A stretch of 41,264 nt of DNA from Pseudomonadota bacterium (GTDB lineage: Bacteria > Desulfobacterota > Syntrophobacteria > Syntrophobacterales > Syntrophobacteraceae): contig JAEZHY010000161.1 in assembly GCA_023416335.1 (NCBI GenBank), positions 1 through 41,264 of the forward strand, in the 5' to 3' direction. The notes beneath the pieces were generated by a model that made no database searches, was not told the DNA's origin, and saw only the letters and a program-made list of their open reading frames with translations. The position numbers and the translations under genes are program-made. How positions within the stretch are numbered: position 1 is the stretch's first letter; each line of letters starts with the position of its first letter. Positions 25,594-33,838 of the stretch are shown piece after piece.

Positions 25594-26367
25594 CTACGGC
25601 TTTCCAAACCCAAACTGCGAAAGGACTTCCTGACCGTCTTTGCCGGTGACGAAGCCGAGGAATTTTTGAGCCAGGTCCTTTTTCTGTGTCGCGGCAACAA
25701 CCGCAATGGGATAAAGAATCGGCTTATGCTTCTCCATAACTGCAACGACCTTCACCTTGTCTTTTGCAACGGCCGCGTCCGTTGCGAAGACAACACCCGC
25801 ATCCACCTCTCCCCTGGAGACGTAATCGAGCACCTGGCGTACCGAATCTCCATAGATCAATTTCGGGGTAAGCTTTTCCCACAGACCGGTGTTTGTAAAC
25901 GACTCCTGGGCGTAGCGCCCGACGGGGACCGTCTCCGGCTTTCCAATGGCGACCTTGCCGACATCTTTTCCGCCGAGGTCCTGAACGGTTTTAATGGAGA
26001 TCTTCGATTCTTTCGGCACTATGAGAACCAGGCCGTTGCTCACGAAATCCTTTCGCGATTCGTCGAGAATCAGGTGCTTTTCCTTTGCCTGGTCCATTGT
26101 CTTCTGGTCGGCCGAAGCAAAGACATCGACCGGTGCACCGTTCTCGATCTGCTGGAGCAGGGCCCCCGAGGCCGCAAAATTGAAGATGACCTTTACGCCC
26201 GGATTGGCGGATTCGAACTTCTTGCCGACATCCTGGAAAGCGTTGGTGAGGCTCGCGGCGGCGGAGACGATCAGCTCCTGATCCGCTAAGGCAGCTCCTG
26301 CATGAAATGCCGGCAGGATCGCCAAGGACAGTATAACCATAAGCCGGACGGCAAGTCTTGTCTTCAT
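25594..26367 (-). CDS. modA: Molybdate ABC transporter substrate-binding protein
   Basis: This 257-aa periplasmic protein has an N-terminal signal peptide (MVILSLAILPAFHAGAALA) and the ModA landmarks SAAASLTNAFQDVGKKFE, FAASGALLQQIENGAPVDVFAS and GVVFATDAAVA. The Ser residues after the first strand bind the oxyanion. The ATG overlaps the modB stop by four bases, and modC follows directly, so the three genes form one operon. Whether molybdate or tungstate is the preferred ligand cannot be told from the sequence. Confidence 0.95.
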   Translation of the reverse strand: MKTRLAVRLMVILSLAILPAFHAGAALADQELIVSAAASLTNAFQDVGKKFESANPGVKVIFNFAASGALLQQIENGAPVDVFASADQKTMDQAKEKHLILDESRKDFVSNGLVLIVPKESKISIKTVQDLGGKDVGKVAIGKPETVPVGRYAQESFTNTGLWEKLTPKLIYGDSVRQVLDYVSRGEVDAGVVFATDAAVAKDKVKVVAVMEKHKPILYPIAVVAATQKKDLAQKFLGFVTGKDGQEVLSQFGFGKP

Positions 26368-27068
26368 CGATCGATCTCCTTCAGGTATTGGGTCTTCAGG
26401 ATTTTCCCGGCGCTAAGGAGCACCGTGACGCACACAGCCGAAGTAACGAGCACGAGCAGGGCGGCGAGCCGGTCATTTCCGGCCTGTACCGCAGCGTATA
26501 CGGCAAGGGAGAGGGTCTGGGTTTTTCCGGGCAGGTTGCCGGCCACCATGAGGGTGGCCCCGAACTCGCCCATCGCGCGGGCAAAAGCCAGCAGTGTTCC
26601 TGCCATGATGCCGCGCCATGCCAGGGGGAAGGATACTCGCAAAAAAACCCCCCATTCCGACAATCCGAGGGTCCTCGCAGCCTTTTCGAGATTCTGGTCC
26701 ACATCTTCGAGGGCGGCACGGGCTCCTTTGTAGACAAGCGGAAGCGATACGACAGTCGAAGCGATCACCGCTCCCTGCCAGGTGAACATGAGCGTGATGC
26801 CGAAAGTCTGGAAAAGCCATCGTCCTATCCAGCCGTTACGGCCGATGAGAACGATCAGATAATAGCCGAGGACCGTAGGCGGCAGCACGAGTGGAAGCGT
26901 CAGGACGGCATCCAGTAATTCTCTGCCGCGGAATCGGAAGCGGGCCGTTGAAAAAGCAAACGCGATTCCGATGATGAAGGCGAAGAAGGCGGCAAGGCCG
27001 GCGACCTTCAGAGTGAGCAGGAGGGGCGTGAGAGTGTTGGCCGCCATTTCACACGCGTCCCGTTGCAA
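26364..27068 (-). CDS. modB: Molybdate ABC transporter permease
   Basis: This 234-aa inner-membrane permease has the ModB length and about five helices. The ABC-permease loop is AARTLGLSEWGVFLRVSFPLAW, with E-A-A-x-x-x-G replaced in part by K-A-A-R-T-L-G. LPLVLPPTVLGYYL and ARAMGEFGATLMVAGN are family hallmarks. An in-frame ATG at 27047 (MAANTLTPLLL) would shorten it by seven residues and matches the usual ModB start better; no ribosome site is decisive. It is the first gene of modBAC, and a GC-rich hairpin lies in its leader. Confidence 0.94.
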   Translation of the reverse strand: MQRDACEMAANTLTPLLLTLKVAGLAAFFAFIIGIAFAFSTARFRFRGRELLDAVLTLPLVLPPTVLGYYLIVLIGRNGWIGRWLFQTFGITLMFTWQGAVIASTVVSLPLVYKGARAALEDVDQNLEKAARTLGLSEWGVFLRVSFPLAWRGIMAGTLLAFARAMGEFGATLMVAGNLPGKTQTLSLAVYAAVQAGNDRLAALLVLVTSAVCVTVLLSAGKILKTQYLKEIDR

Positions 27069-27093
27069 TCCGACGTCTCAGGTTCGGCAGCGG

Positions 27094-27110
27094 CCGCGGG
27101 AATCCCGCGG
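27094..27110 (-). promoter_or_regulatory. GC-rich hairpin in the modB leader
   Basis: CCGCGGG and CCCGCGG form a perfect 7-bp stem with a three-base loop, about 25-45 bases before the modB start. It could be an attenuator or an operator. Confidence 0.45.
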
Positions 27111-27237
27111 AGCAACCGTGATCGGAGCAGGGCTTATTGCTGGTGTTCGTTCTTCTTCTGTTTCCAGGCATATTCCTTGACCAGTTCTGCTTTGGATCCA
27201 ATGCGCCATGATACGGATTTCGACCCTCTGTTACGAA

Positions 27238-27257
27238 GTACCCACAAATTTGGGTAC
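27238..27257. promoter_or_regulatory. Candidate operator GTACCCA-N6-TGGGTAC
   Basis: A perfect 7-bp inverted repeat with a six-base AT-rich centre, located about 170 bases upstream of modB in the divergent region. Confidence 0.45.
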
Positions 27258-27660
27258 CCTTGAGAGCGTTTAAAGCATACAATATGTCGTGTATAAAATG
27301 TACTCTTACTCCTTTTCCTTTCCGTTATCAACGCGGAAAAGTGTTGGCTTGCTCGAATGATAGTCGTCGGGATTGCCTACGTGTGGCGGCTAGGTGAACA
27401 AGTGCGATCCTCGGACATCTTCAGCTTGAGACGACTATGAAAGGATGGCAATGCGTGATGCATGCCAACAGAGCAGCCGGCCTTGCAATACAGGCTCTCG
27501 TGCCGACCGGATGCGGTTATCCTGAAAGGGGATGTCCTTTTCTCGCTTTTCTTGGAGCAGCCCGGTATATATAGTAAAAATTACATTTTTGTGGACCCGG
27601 GTGACATTTTTGAGCGGACCCCGCCGCAGCGGTGGATAATCCGCGAAGGACAGGGCTACT

Positions 27661-28779
27661 ATGGGATCGAGCAAAGACCATGTGGTGTGTAACCTCAAAG
27701 CGGCTCGAAAAGGCAAGGGGCTTTCTCAAACCGAGCTTGCCTCGCATATAGGCGTAAAGCGGCAGGCCGTCTACGATATGGAGACCGGCCGATACGTGCC
27801 CAACACGGCCCTTGCTCTCAAGATAGCCCGGGAACTCGGCTGCAGGGTTGAAGACCTCTTTTCCCTGGACGATTCTGAAGAAGCGCAGCCCGTAAAGCTG
27901 GTCGAAAAGGCGGGACCCGTGAATACCCGAGTCTCTGTGGCCAGGGTGCGCGATCAGCTGGTTGCCTATCCACTGGACGGCAAGTGGCTCTTGAACGATG
28001 GGTTCCAGGCCGCCGACGGCCTTATGGCGCCCGATTCGAGCCGGGTCCAACTCCTGCGGGCAAGCGAGCATCTCGAGAAAAAAGTCCTGCTGCTGGGCTG
28101 CGATCCGGCTTTTTCCATTCTGAGCGCCCATGCATCCCGGTGGGCGGATGGCGCAAGAGTTCAATGCCGTTTTGCATCCAGTCATCTTGCACTCGAAAGA
28201 CTTGCGGCGGGTAATGCTCATATTGCAGGCACTCACCTTCACAATCCTTCGTCAGTTGAGTCCAACGTAACATTTGCTCAGAAGATGCTGTCGGGTTCGA
28301 AAGCCCTCGTGGTCGCTTTTTCGTATTTCGAGGAAGGATTGATGGTTGCACCGGGAAATCCGCACCGAATCCGGTCGGCCGCCGACCTGGCCGGGAGGGG
28401 TGTCAGGTTTGTAAATCGCGAATCGGGAGCGGCGTTGCGCGTCCTGTTCGATGAGAGGCTGGCCCAGGCAGGGCTCACGGGTGAGTGCATCGAAGGATAT
28501 GGAAGACTGGCTTCAAGCCACAATCAGTGCGCTCAAATGGTAGCTTTTAACATAGCCGATGCCGCTCTCGGGCTGCGCGCCGTTGCCGCGGCTCACGGGC
28601 TGGACTTTGTCCCGATCGAGGCGGTTCGTTGCGATCTTGTAATTCCCCGCGATTTTCTGGACCTTCCGGCCGTCAAGGTCCTTCTCGATGTGCTGCAGAC
28701 GAGAGCCCTGCGCGAGGAACTCTCCTCTCTTCCCGGCTACGAATCGGGTTGTACCGGTGATGTTATTGGAGAGGTGTAG
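27661..28779 (+). CDS. XRE-type HTH regulator fused to a periplasmic-binding-like domain
   Basis: This 372-aa cytosolic regulator starts with a Cro/CI-type helix-turn-helix (~8-70: LKAARKGKGLSQTELASHIG, VKRQAVYDMETGRYVPNTAL). A type-II periplasmic-binding-like fold follows (~130-355), with LLLGCDPAFSILSAHASRW, LAAGNAHIAGTHLHNPSS and GVRFVNRESGAALRVLFDE. This arrangement occurs in one-component regulators next to molybdate transport genes, in which the second domain resembles the substrate-binding domain of molybdate-sensing regulators. It diverges from modBAC, so control of molybdate uptake by oxyanion or cofactor binding is likely but unproven. There is no signal peptide. Confidence 0.88.
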   Translation: MGSSKDHVVCNLKAARKGKGLSQTELASHIGVKRQAVYDMETGRYVPNTALALKIARELGCRVEDLFSLDDSEEAQPVKLVEKAGPVNTRVSVARVRDQLVAYPLDGKWLLNDGFQAADGLMAPDSSRVQLLRASEHLEKKVLLLGCDPAFSILSAHASRWADGARVQCRFASSHLALERLAAGNAHIAGTHLHNPSSVESNVTFAQKMLSGSKALVVAFSYFEEGLMVAPGNPHRIRSAADLAGRGVRFVNRESGAALRVLFDERLAQAGLTGECIEGYGRLASSHNQCAQMVAFNIADAALGLRAVAAAHGLDFVPIEAVRCDLVIPRDFLDLPAVKVLLDVLQTRALREELSSLPGYESGCTGDVIGEV

Positions 28780-29078
28780 TATTGATTTGCATTGTCAGGT
28801 GAATTTCGCCTGCCACCGGTCATTTTCTTGTTTGCAGAGCAAGATTTTTGAGTTGCCGGTTCTGTAAATCGTTAATATCACGATTTATGTGCCCGCCCTC
28901 ATCCCTGGCTGGCTCCCAAGGTCCCGGGGTTGTTGCCCAATAAAGACGATCGGGTTCCCTGGTATTTTACGACAAAGTCCCCAATCCCGTCATCCCGGCA
29001 GTGCCTTTGAGCCGGGACTCAGAGTTTTTAAGGTATTGAATTCACAATTAATCCAGGTTGCAGTGATGATTTTGAGGC

Positions 29079-29277
29079 GTAGGATGGGTGACAACCCATC
29101 GTTTTCGGAATGCCTGGGAATGATTGGCCGGAGAGGCATAAGCCGGTGCATGGAAATACGGGAAAGTTGTCATACGGAAAAAGAAGTCGTATTCGCAGCC
29201 CCTGAGCTTTCCGGAGGCTGAGAGAGGAAGGAGCCTTAAAAACCGATGGGTTCCCGCTCCGCTCCCACCCATCCTAC
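29079..29277. mobile_element. ~199-bp MITE-like element with terminal inverted repeats, copy 1
   Basis: The element starts GTAGGATGGGTG and ends CACCCATCCTAC, a perfect 12-bp terminal inverted repeat. Just inside, AACCCATCG pairs with CGATGGGTT, making each end a long hairpin. It has no coding capacity of note. Its inverse complement is about 80-85 percent identical by eye to 34524-34726, and the right half recurs at 35005-35043. That is what a non-autonomous element would leave behind. No target-site duplication is clear. Confidence 0.7.
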
Positions 29278-29280
29278 GGC

Positions 29281-29346
29281 CTTTCCGGTTGGCGCCCGTC
29301 TCTTAATAGGGGGTGGCGCCGCAGACCCTTAAGTCGACTACGGACC
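29281..29346. repeat. Companion repeat (GGCGCCCGTCTC...CCCTTAAG), copy 1
   Basis: The segment GGCGCCCGTCTCTTAATAGG, then GTGGCGCCGCAGACCCTTAAG, matches 35047-35115 and in part 34762-34808. In this copy and at 35047 it follows the element end CACCCATCCTACGGC directly. Confidence 0.7.
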
Positions 29347-29410
29347 TGAACGGCACTTTCGCTGGTTCCCAAGGTCCCGCCTTGGAACCCCGTCCCGGCA
29401 GCGGTGGGTT

Positions 29411-29884
29411 TTACCTCGCCTTCGTGCTCCAATCAAAGCCTATCATGGGATCGTCGTGCGCGATGCGTTTTTCGTCTGGGTTTTTCGGATCGTAGGACAT
29501 CGTCGTGAAGTAGACGATTGCGAGCGGTTCGCTTCCGAGCACGCGGTATCCGTGCGCAACCCCTTTCGGAATCAGGAGGAGCAGGGGATTGTCCTCTCCC
29601 ATGTAGACCACCTGGGTGAGGCCTTTTGTTGGCGAACCTTCCCTCAGGTCATGCAGAACAACCTGCGCGTTGCCGTATGGGAAGAACCAGAGGTCGTCCT
29701 GGAGTTCGTGGTAGTGAAATGCCTTGATTACCCCCGGATACGATTTCGACATGGAGCATTGCCCGAACCGGGAGAGCAACTCGTCGTCATCTCTCAGGAT
29801 CTCCTGGAAAAAACCGCGGTCGTCGCTATGGCGGACAATCTTTTTTACCTTTACTCCTGAGATCGCACCGTCCTTAATCTGCAT
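29411..29884 (-). CDS. dTDP-4-dehydrorhamnose 3,5-epimerase-like cupin
   Basis: This 157-aa cupin of the RmlC family starts MQIKDGAISGVKVKKIVRHS, then DDRGFFQEI, the family's substrate loop. In true RmlC the active-site region reads RGLHYQ; here it is IKAFHYHELQDDLWFF, so one of the two usual His residues is kept and the surroundings differ. LLLIPKGVAHGYRVL is the second cupin strand pair with its His. The ATG at 29884 is preferred over a TTG at 29944, because RmlC proteins start just before this point; GGAAG lies upstream. It follows the RmlD gene on the same strand. It may be an epimerase acting on another nucleotide sugar. Confidence 0.85.
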   Translation of the reverse strand: MQIKDGAISGVKVKKIVRHSDDRGFFQEILRDDDELLSRFGQCSMSKSYPGVIKAFHYHELQDDLWFFPYGNAQVVLHDLREGSPTKGLTQVVYMGEDNPLLLLIPKGVAHGYRVLGSEPLAIVYFTTMSYDPKNPDEKRIAHDDPMIGFDWSTKAR

Positions 29885-29955
29885 ACTCTTCCAATCTGAA
29901 GTTGTTCCAACCGAAGAATTGCCTCGCATGCGTCCTGCCGGCAAATTGCGTATTC

Positions 29956-30879
29956 CTAGCTGTTGAAAAGCTCCGGAGATTTCGGCTTGAGTTCCTGCAT
30001 GAAAGCCCCCAGTGCATCTTGCCAGGGCCGCATCTCCAGCCCCAGTTCAGTCAAAGATGCGGGAGACATCACCGAGAACGCGGGGCGTTTCGCGGCTCGA
30101 TCCAGATCGCTCGAGGCAATGGGTTTTATCTCGGTGTTCCATCCCCCCTGCCGTGCTATCTCGCAGGCAAAATCAAACCAGGAACAGTAGCCGAAATTCG
30201 TGGTGTGATAAGTCCCGAACGGGGCCGGTCGCGAGTCCGTCCGGGAACTTTTGACTCCCGTAAGCGGAACTGAAATTCCGAGCAGGGTCAAAAGTATCTC
30301 GGCAAGGTCCCTGGAGTAGGTGGGCGATCCGAACTGATCGTTTACGACGCTCAGTTTTTCGCCGCTTGCCGCCTTCTTCAGAATCGCACGCGGAAAATTG
30401 TTGCCGTTCACGCCGTACAGCCATGCCGTCCGGGTGATATAGTGCCGGGAGGCGAACTTCCGGACCGCCGTCTCGCCGGCGAGCTTGCTTTCCCCGTAGA
30501 CATTGCAGGGGGCCGCAGGTTCATCGACTTCGTAGGGTGTCGTTTTGAGTCCGTCAAAAACAAAATCGGTGCTCACATAAACCATGGGGAGATCTTTTGC
30601 CCCGCAGATCCGGGCAATATTCTCCGTCGCGGCGGCGTTTATCAGAAACGCTTTTTCCCGTTCCGCTTCGCAGGCGTCCACCTGCGTAAATGCCGCACCA
30701 TGGATAACGGCTGAAATCCGACCTCTCTTTTCACATTGAGAAAAAGACGCCTCGACCAGACTCGAATTGCATATGTCCAATTCATGCTCGGCAGGGGCAA
30801 AGTATTCCATTCCGATTGAATCGAGAATGCTCCTGAGATCCGAACCGAGTTGCCCGGTTACTCCTGTGAGGTAAAGCAT
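29956..30879 (-). CDS. rfbD: dTDP-4-dehydrorhamnose reductase (RmlD/RfbD)
   Basis: This 307-aa extended SDR reduces the 4-keto sugar to dTDP-rhamnose. The Rossmann motif is LTGVTGQLGSDL. Asp in HELDICN, HGAAFTQVDACE, and the active-site Ser-Thr (YVSTDFVFDG) with YGESK (Tyr-x3-Lys) follow. TAWLYG and NDQFGSPTYSRDLA are RmlD hallmarks. The cupin gene follows on the same strand, with only 71 bases between the two genes. The upstream enzymes RmlA and RmlB are not in the window, so the rest of the pathway must lie elsewhere. Confidence 0.92.
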   Translation of the reverse strand: MLYLTGVTGQLGSDLRSILDSIGMEYFAPAEHELDICNSSLVEASFSQCEKRGRISAVIHGAAFTQVDACEAEREKAFLINAAATENIARICGAKDLPMVYVSTDFVFDGLKTTPYEVDEPAAPCNVYGESKLAGETAVRKFASRHYITRTAWLYGVNGNNFPRAILKKAASGEKLSVVNDQFGSPTYSRDLAEILLTLLGISVPLTGVKSSRTDSRPAPFGTYHTTNFGYCSWFDFACEIARQGGWNTEIKPIASSDLDRAAKRPAFSVMSPASLTELGLEMRPWQDALGAFMQELKPKSPELFNS

Positions 30880-31315
30880 GGCTATATTTTTCTATCCTTT
30901 CTCCGGGAATCGGAACGTATCCAAATGGCGTAATCCCTGTGGAGTTCAATGGAGGCCTTTTCAGGTGATCGATCCGATCCCACGTCGTGATTTGAGAGGC
31001 CTTTGGTTTCGCGCGAACTTAGCACTTCTGGGGGCTGAAGTAAACTATGGGGCGCTCCTCTGATACAGGAACCACTATTGTTTTGCAATAAAAGTATCGA
31101 GCAGTAACGGAAAAGGTCTTATCTCAACCGGATGCGAGACGGCAAATGGGGGAGCAGGGTGCCAAAAACGACCTCTACGGCAGGGCTTAATTTCATTATT
31201 TATTCAACGATTTAGATTTTTTTACCGATCTTGAGACTTGAGGGTGGCCTCCCGTTTGCCCGGGCAGGAAATCTTAATGCCCCGCTGCAGCAGAGGCAGG
31301 CGGGGAGGGGGATCC
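30880..31315. other. Divergent intergenic region
   Basis: This region separates the RmlD gene (minus) from the DUF2334 gene (plus). It must contain both promoters. An AT-rich stretch (AATTTCATTATTTATTC, 31190-31206) precedes the plus-strand gene. I see no repeat copy and no clear operator. Confidence 0.4.
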
Positions 31316-32710
31316 GTGAAAAAATCGGTGTTCTGTTCAATTCTCATTGCGTTTGTGCTTGTATCGATTTCCTCCGGAGAGTGTGCGGACCTGAGGAAGA
31401 ATTCGATCACAGTGATTTTTCGCTACGATGATTACTCGAGTCGAAGCAGCACCGAAATAGAACGCAGGCTCATCGATGTTTTCAGGGAGAAAAAGGTCGG
31501 CTGCACTTTCGGAGTCATTCCCTTCGTGTGTGCCGGTCCGCCCCAGGATGAACAACCTCAGCAACTTATCCCATTGTCCGCCTCCAAGATCGGGATCTTG
31601 CGCGAAGGAATGCAGGACGGGACTCTCGATGTGGCCCTACACGGCTGCTCGCACCAGACCGCCCATGAAAAAAATTTTTTGCGCAAGTATTCCGAATATG
31701 CAGGTGTTTCCTACAATGCCCAGCTGGAAAGTCTGCACCGTGGGAAAACATTTCTCGAAAAGGAACTCGGGACATCGGTGGGCACGTTTATCCCTCCCTG
31801 GAGCACGTACGACATCCAGACGATCAGGGCCCTTGAAAACCTCGATTTCAACTGCATCTCCGCTTACCTGTCCAGCTATGCGCCGGAGTATTCCACGCTG
31901 AAAATGGTCCCTGGGACATGCAATCTGGCTCAACTGCCGAAGGTCCTCAAGTATGCCGGGGAGATCATTGATTACAACCCGGTTATATCCGTGGTCTTCC
32001 ATGATTACGAGTTCCGGGAAATAGGCTATCGGGTCGAGGGAGAGGAGCAGGTCGGTTTCGATGAATTCAGGGATATACTCGGGTGGATAACCTCACAACC
32101 GGACATACAGGTGAAAAGCATCCGCCAGGTGCTCGAAAGCGGCAAGGATTTCAGTGCCAATCGATTCATAAACAACAAGTACTACATGAGGCTTGCGCAC
32201 CTGAAACCGGACTTCTGGCCTCCTCGGCACGGCGTTTACCTCGACTCGGAAACGGCCTACGGCGGCAGGATAAGGGATATTTTTCGTGGAAACGTCAATT
32301 CCTGGAAACTGATAAACCTCATATCGGTCGCAGCTTTTTACCTGATCATACTTGGGACGACCGCCCTGTTTTCATGGCTGTTCGGGGTCATGGTCCTGAG
32401 GAGTATCCCCGGTTCCGGCAGGCTATATCATCATGTGAAGTCGACGTTCATGGCTCTTTCGATTTCCACGTGCGTTTGTCTGCTGTTCTTTCAGCACCTG
32501 GAGTACAAAATCATGGTCTTGATAATCGGGGCAGCCGGCGGCCTGCTGGGGCTCTGGTTGGGACTGAAGCCCGAACAACCGGGCAATAACGCCCTGGTTG
32601 CATCCGGAAGGGAATCGGGGGGACCTCTTATCCCTGCCCTGAGGCTTCATCGCATCCACCGCGACATGGTGAAGTCCGATCTCGACTCGAAAAGAGAAGG
32701 CAAGGATTGA
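31316..32710 (+). CDS. DUF2334 polysaccharide-deacetylase-like membrane protein
   Basis: This 464-aa protein starts at a GTG (31316) preceded by GGGGAGGGG; an ATG further upstream has no such site. An N-terminal signal (KKSVFCSILIAFVLVSISSG) exports the catalytic part. VIFRYDDYSS is the Asp-Asp pair of the NodB-like metal site. DVALHGCSHQTA gives the His of the second motif, and TFIPPWSTYD is the third family motif. The last ~120 residues hold three hydrophobic helices (starting LINLISVAAFYLIIL, TFMALSISTCVCLLF and KIMVLIIGAAGGLLG), anchoring the domain to the inner membrane. A role in modifying an exported sugar polymer is likely by family, but the substrate is unknown. The neighbouring rml genes fit a surface-polysaccharide setting. 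Confidence 0.85.
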   Translation: MKKSVFCSILIAFVLVSISSGECADLRKNSITVIFRYDDYSSRSSTEIERRLIDVFREKKVGCTFGVIPFVCAGPPQDEQPQQLIPLSASKIGILREGMQDGTLDVALHGCSHQTAHEKNFLRKYSEYAGVSYNAQLESLHRGKTFLEKELGTSVGTFIPPWSTYDIQTIRALENLDFNCISAYLSSYAPEYSTLKMVPGTCNLAQLPKVLKYAGEIIDYNPVISVVFHDYEFREIGYRVEGEEQVGFDEFRDILGWITSQPDIQVKSIRQVLESGKDFSANRFINNKYYMRLAHLKPDFWPPRHGVYLDSETAYGGRIRDIFRGNVNSWKLINLISVAAFYLIILGTTALFSWLFGVMVLRSIPGSGRLYHHVKSTFMALSISTCVCLLFFQHLEYKIMVLIIGAAGGLLGLWLGLKPEQPGNNALVASGRESGGPLIPALRLHRIHRDMVKSDLDSKREGKD

Positions 32711-32763
32711 CGGAAGTATCCAGGGACGGCGGATATTCATCCCCTGCAAGATGAATAAAGCAA

Positions 32764-32794
32764 AGCGGCGGACCCGATAATCCGGTCCGCCGCT
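32764..32794. terminator. Strong bidirectional hairpin
   Basis: AGCGGCGGACC and GGTCCGCCGCT form a perfect 11-bp stem with a nine-base loop. It lies between the convergent DUF2334 gene and the small exported protein gene. No T-run follows on either side. Confidence 0.7.
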
Positions 32795-32879
32795 CCGGTT
32801 TCCAAAGTAAAAAACGGCCCCGCCGATTTGCCTCGAAATTTCTTCAGCAAGCAAGCTTGAAAAGCCGGTTCTTCGTTCC

Positions 32880-33278
32880 CTAATTCCTGTAATTCGTGTT
32901 CCCCGGGAGGCGGAACTTGAAAAGTATTGCGGCAGGATCTTCAGGTGCCGGACTGTAGGGTTCCTTAACCAGGAACTTTGAATTAGGCGCTATGTCGCCG
33001 ATGCTCAGGGTCTTGCGCCAGAAAATCCGGGTCTCGGCCGAATTGGTGGTCCACATATCCAGGCGCACCGACTTGAGCGCCCGACTGGAGGTATTGACGA
33101 TATAGCCCGTTACAAAGCCGTCTTCCGTTATCTCGAAATCGCGATAAACCAGGTCTTTGTTGGTTAACCCGGTGCTGTTGTCAATCGTTCCGTCGCTGTG
33201 TGACGATTTCGCTGCACCTGCCTGCAGCGGGAAAAACATTACACCAATCAGCAAAAGAGCTGCCATCCATTTCGACAT
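32880..33278 (-). CDS. Small exported protein, unrecognised family
   Basis: This 132-aa protein has a signal peptide (MSKWMAALLLIGVMFFPLQAGAA) and then a mature part of about 109 residues. The mature part reads as a single beta-sandwich: VYRDFEITEDGFVTGYIVNT is followed by SSRALKSVRLDMWTTN and further strands. The pattern of a short phrase about change of a property along the chain followed by N-x-S resembles FxLYD-type domains. I do not recognise a specific family. It is probably periplasmic. It stands alone between the DUF2334 gene and the S4 gene. Confidence 0.75.
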   Translation of the reverse strand: MSKWMAALLLIGVMFFPLQAGAAKSSHSDGTIDNSTGLTNKDLVYRDFEITEDGFVTGYIVNTSSRALKSVRLDMWTTNSAETRIFWRKTLSIGDIAPNSKFLVKEPYSPAPEDPAAILFKFRLPGNTNYRN

Positions 33279-33559
33279 GGCCTTACCTCCGATCCAAAAT
33301 CACTCTAACTTTTCCCGAAGGAGCCGAGGGCTCCCTGCGGGAGACGTCCCAAAAGCCGGAAGGTGGAAAATAGAGTCGATCACCTCCGGTTGCGCTCTTA
33401 TATCCGAACCGTGGAGCCTCTGCAACATGGATTCGACTGCGGAATCGATGCTTTTCAAACCTCGCTGCAGCTTTGAATGCTTCCCTCAAGCATGATAGAA
33501 TCAAATTTTCCCACCTTTCGGTGTCCGGGACAATAATCAATATATAGCGGGAAGGATCC

Positions 33560-33769
33560 ATGCTTGTGACGTTTTCTCTGGAAAGTGAATATATTGAACT
33601 CGCCGCTCTCCTTAAGGCAGTGGGGATGTGCCCGAGCGGCGGCATGGCAAAAGCGGCCATAAACGAGGGCAGGGTGAAGGTGGACGGGGTCGTCGAACTG
33701 CGCAGGGGCCGCAAGATCAGGCGGGGCCAAAGGGTGGAGTTCGAAGGAAACGTCATTGTTGTCGAATAG
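33560..33769 (+). CDS. S4 domain RNA-binding protein (YbcJ-like)
   Basis: This 69-aa protein is a single S4 domain: ESEYIELAALLKAVGMCPSG, GMAKAAINEGRVKVDGVVE and RRGRKIRRGQRVEFEG. The G-x-A-K-x-x-I...G-x-V-x-V-(D/N)-G pattern is diagnostic. It binds structured RNA, probably ribosomal. AAGGAT precedes the ATG. It lies 69 bases upstream of darP, and the two fit a small translation-related operon. Confidence 0.9.
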   Translation: MLVTFSLESEYIELAALLKAVGMCPSGGMAKAAINEGRVKVDGVVELRRGRKIRRGQRVEFEGNVIVVE

Positions 33770-33838
33770 CCGCTTTGATCGCATCCGGTCGATATCTTTG
33801 GTGCATTTGGCGCAGAGCTGAGAGGTTGGAGAGAAGAG

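Larger units (their letters stand above)
27069..27660. promoter_or_regulatory. Divergent control region between modBAC and the XRE/PBP regulator
   Basis: The region should contain both promoters. Two inverted repeats stand out: CCGCGGG-AAT-CCCGCGG at 27094-27110 in the modB leader, and GTACCCA-N6-TGGGTAC at 27238-27257. The second has the length and spacing of an operator and may be bound by the adjacent regulator. An AT-rich block with TATATATAGTAAAAATTA at 27566-27583 could hold a -10 element for the regulator gene. I found no convincing full ModE box and no Moco riboswitch. Short frames here are not credible genes. Confidence 0.5.
28780..29410. repeat. Repeat-rich spacer
   Basis: From left to right: a GGCTCCCAAGGTCCCGGGGTTGTTGCCCAA segment (28911-28940) similar to 11160-11190; a partial inverted copy of the 11233-11374 family (28981-29060); a complete ~199-bp terminal-inverted-repeat element (29079-29277); a companion repeat (29281-29346); and a GCTGGTTCCCAAGGTCCCG segment (29361-29401) similar to 34471-34510. 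No gene is supported. Confidence 0.75.

Noticed and set aside
25593..25745. Longer start for modC (to 25745)
   Set aside because: It would overlap modA by about 150 bases, and the ATG at 25592 gives the normal ATPase N-terminus.
27134..27331. A 65-codon minus-strand frame in the mod control region
   Set aside because: No ribosome site, no likeness, and it covers the candidate operator.
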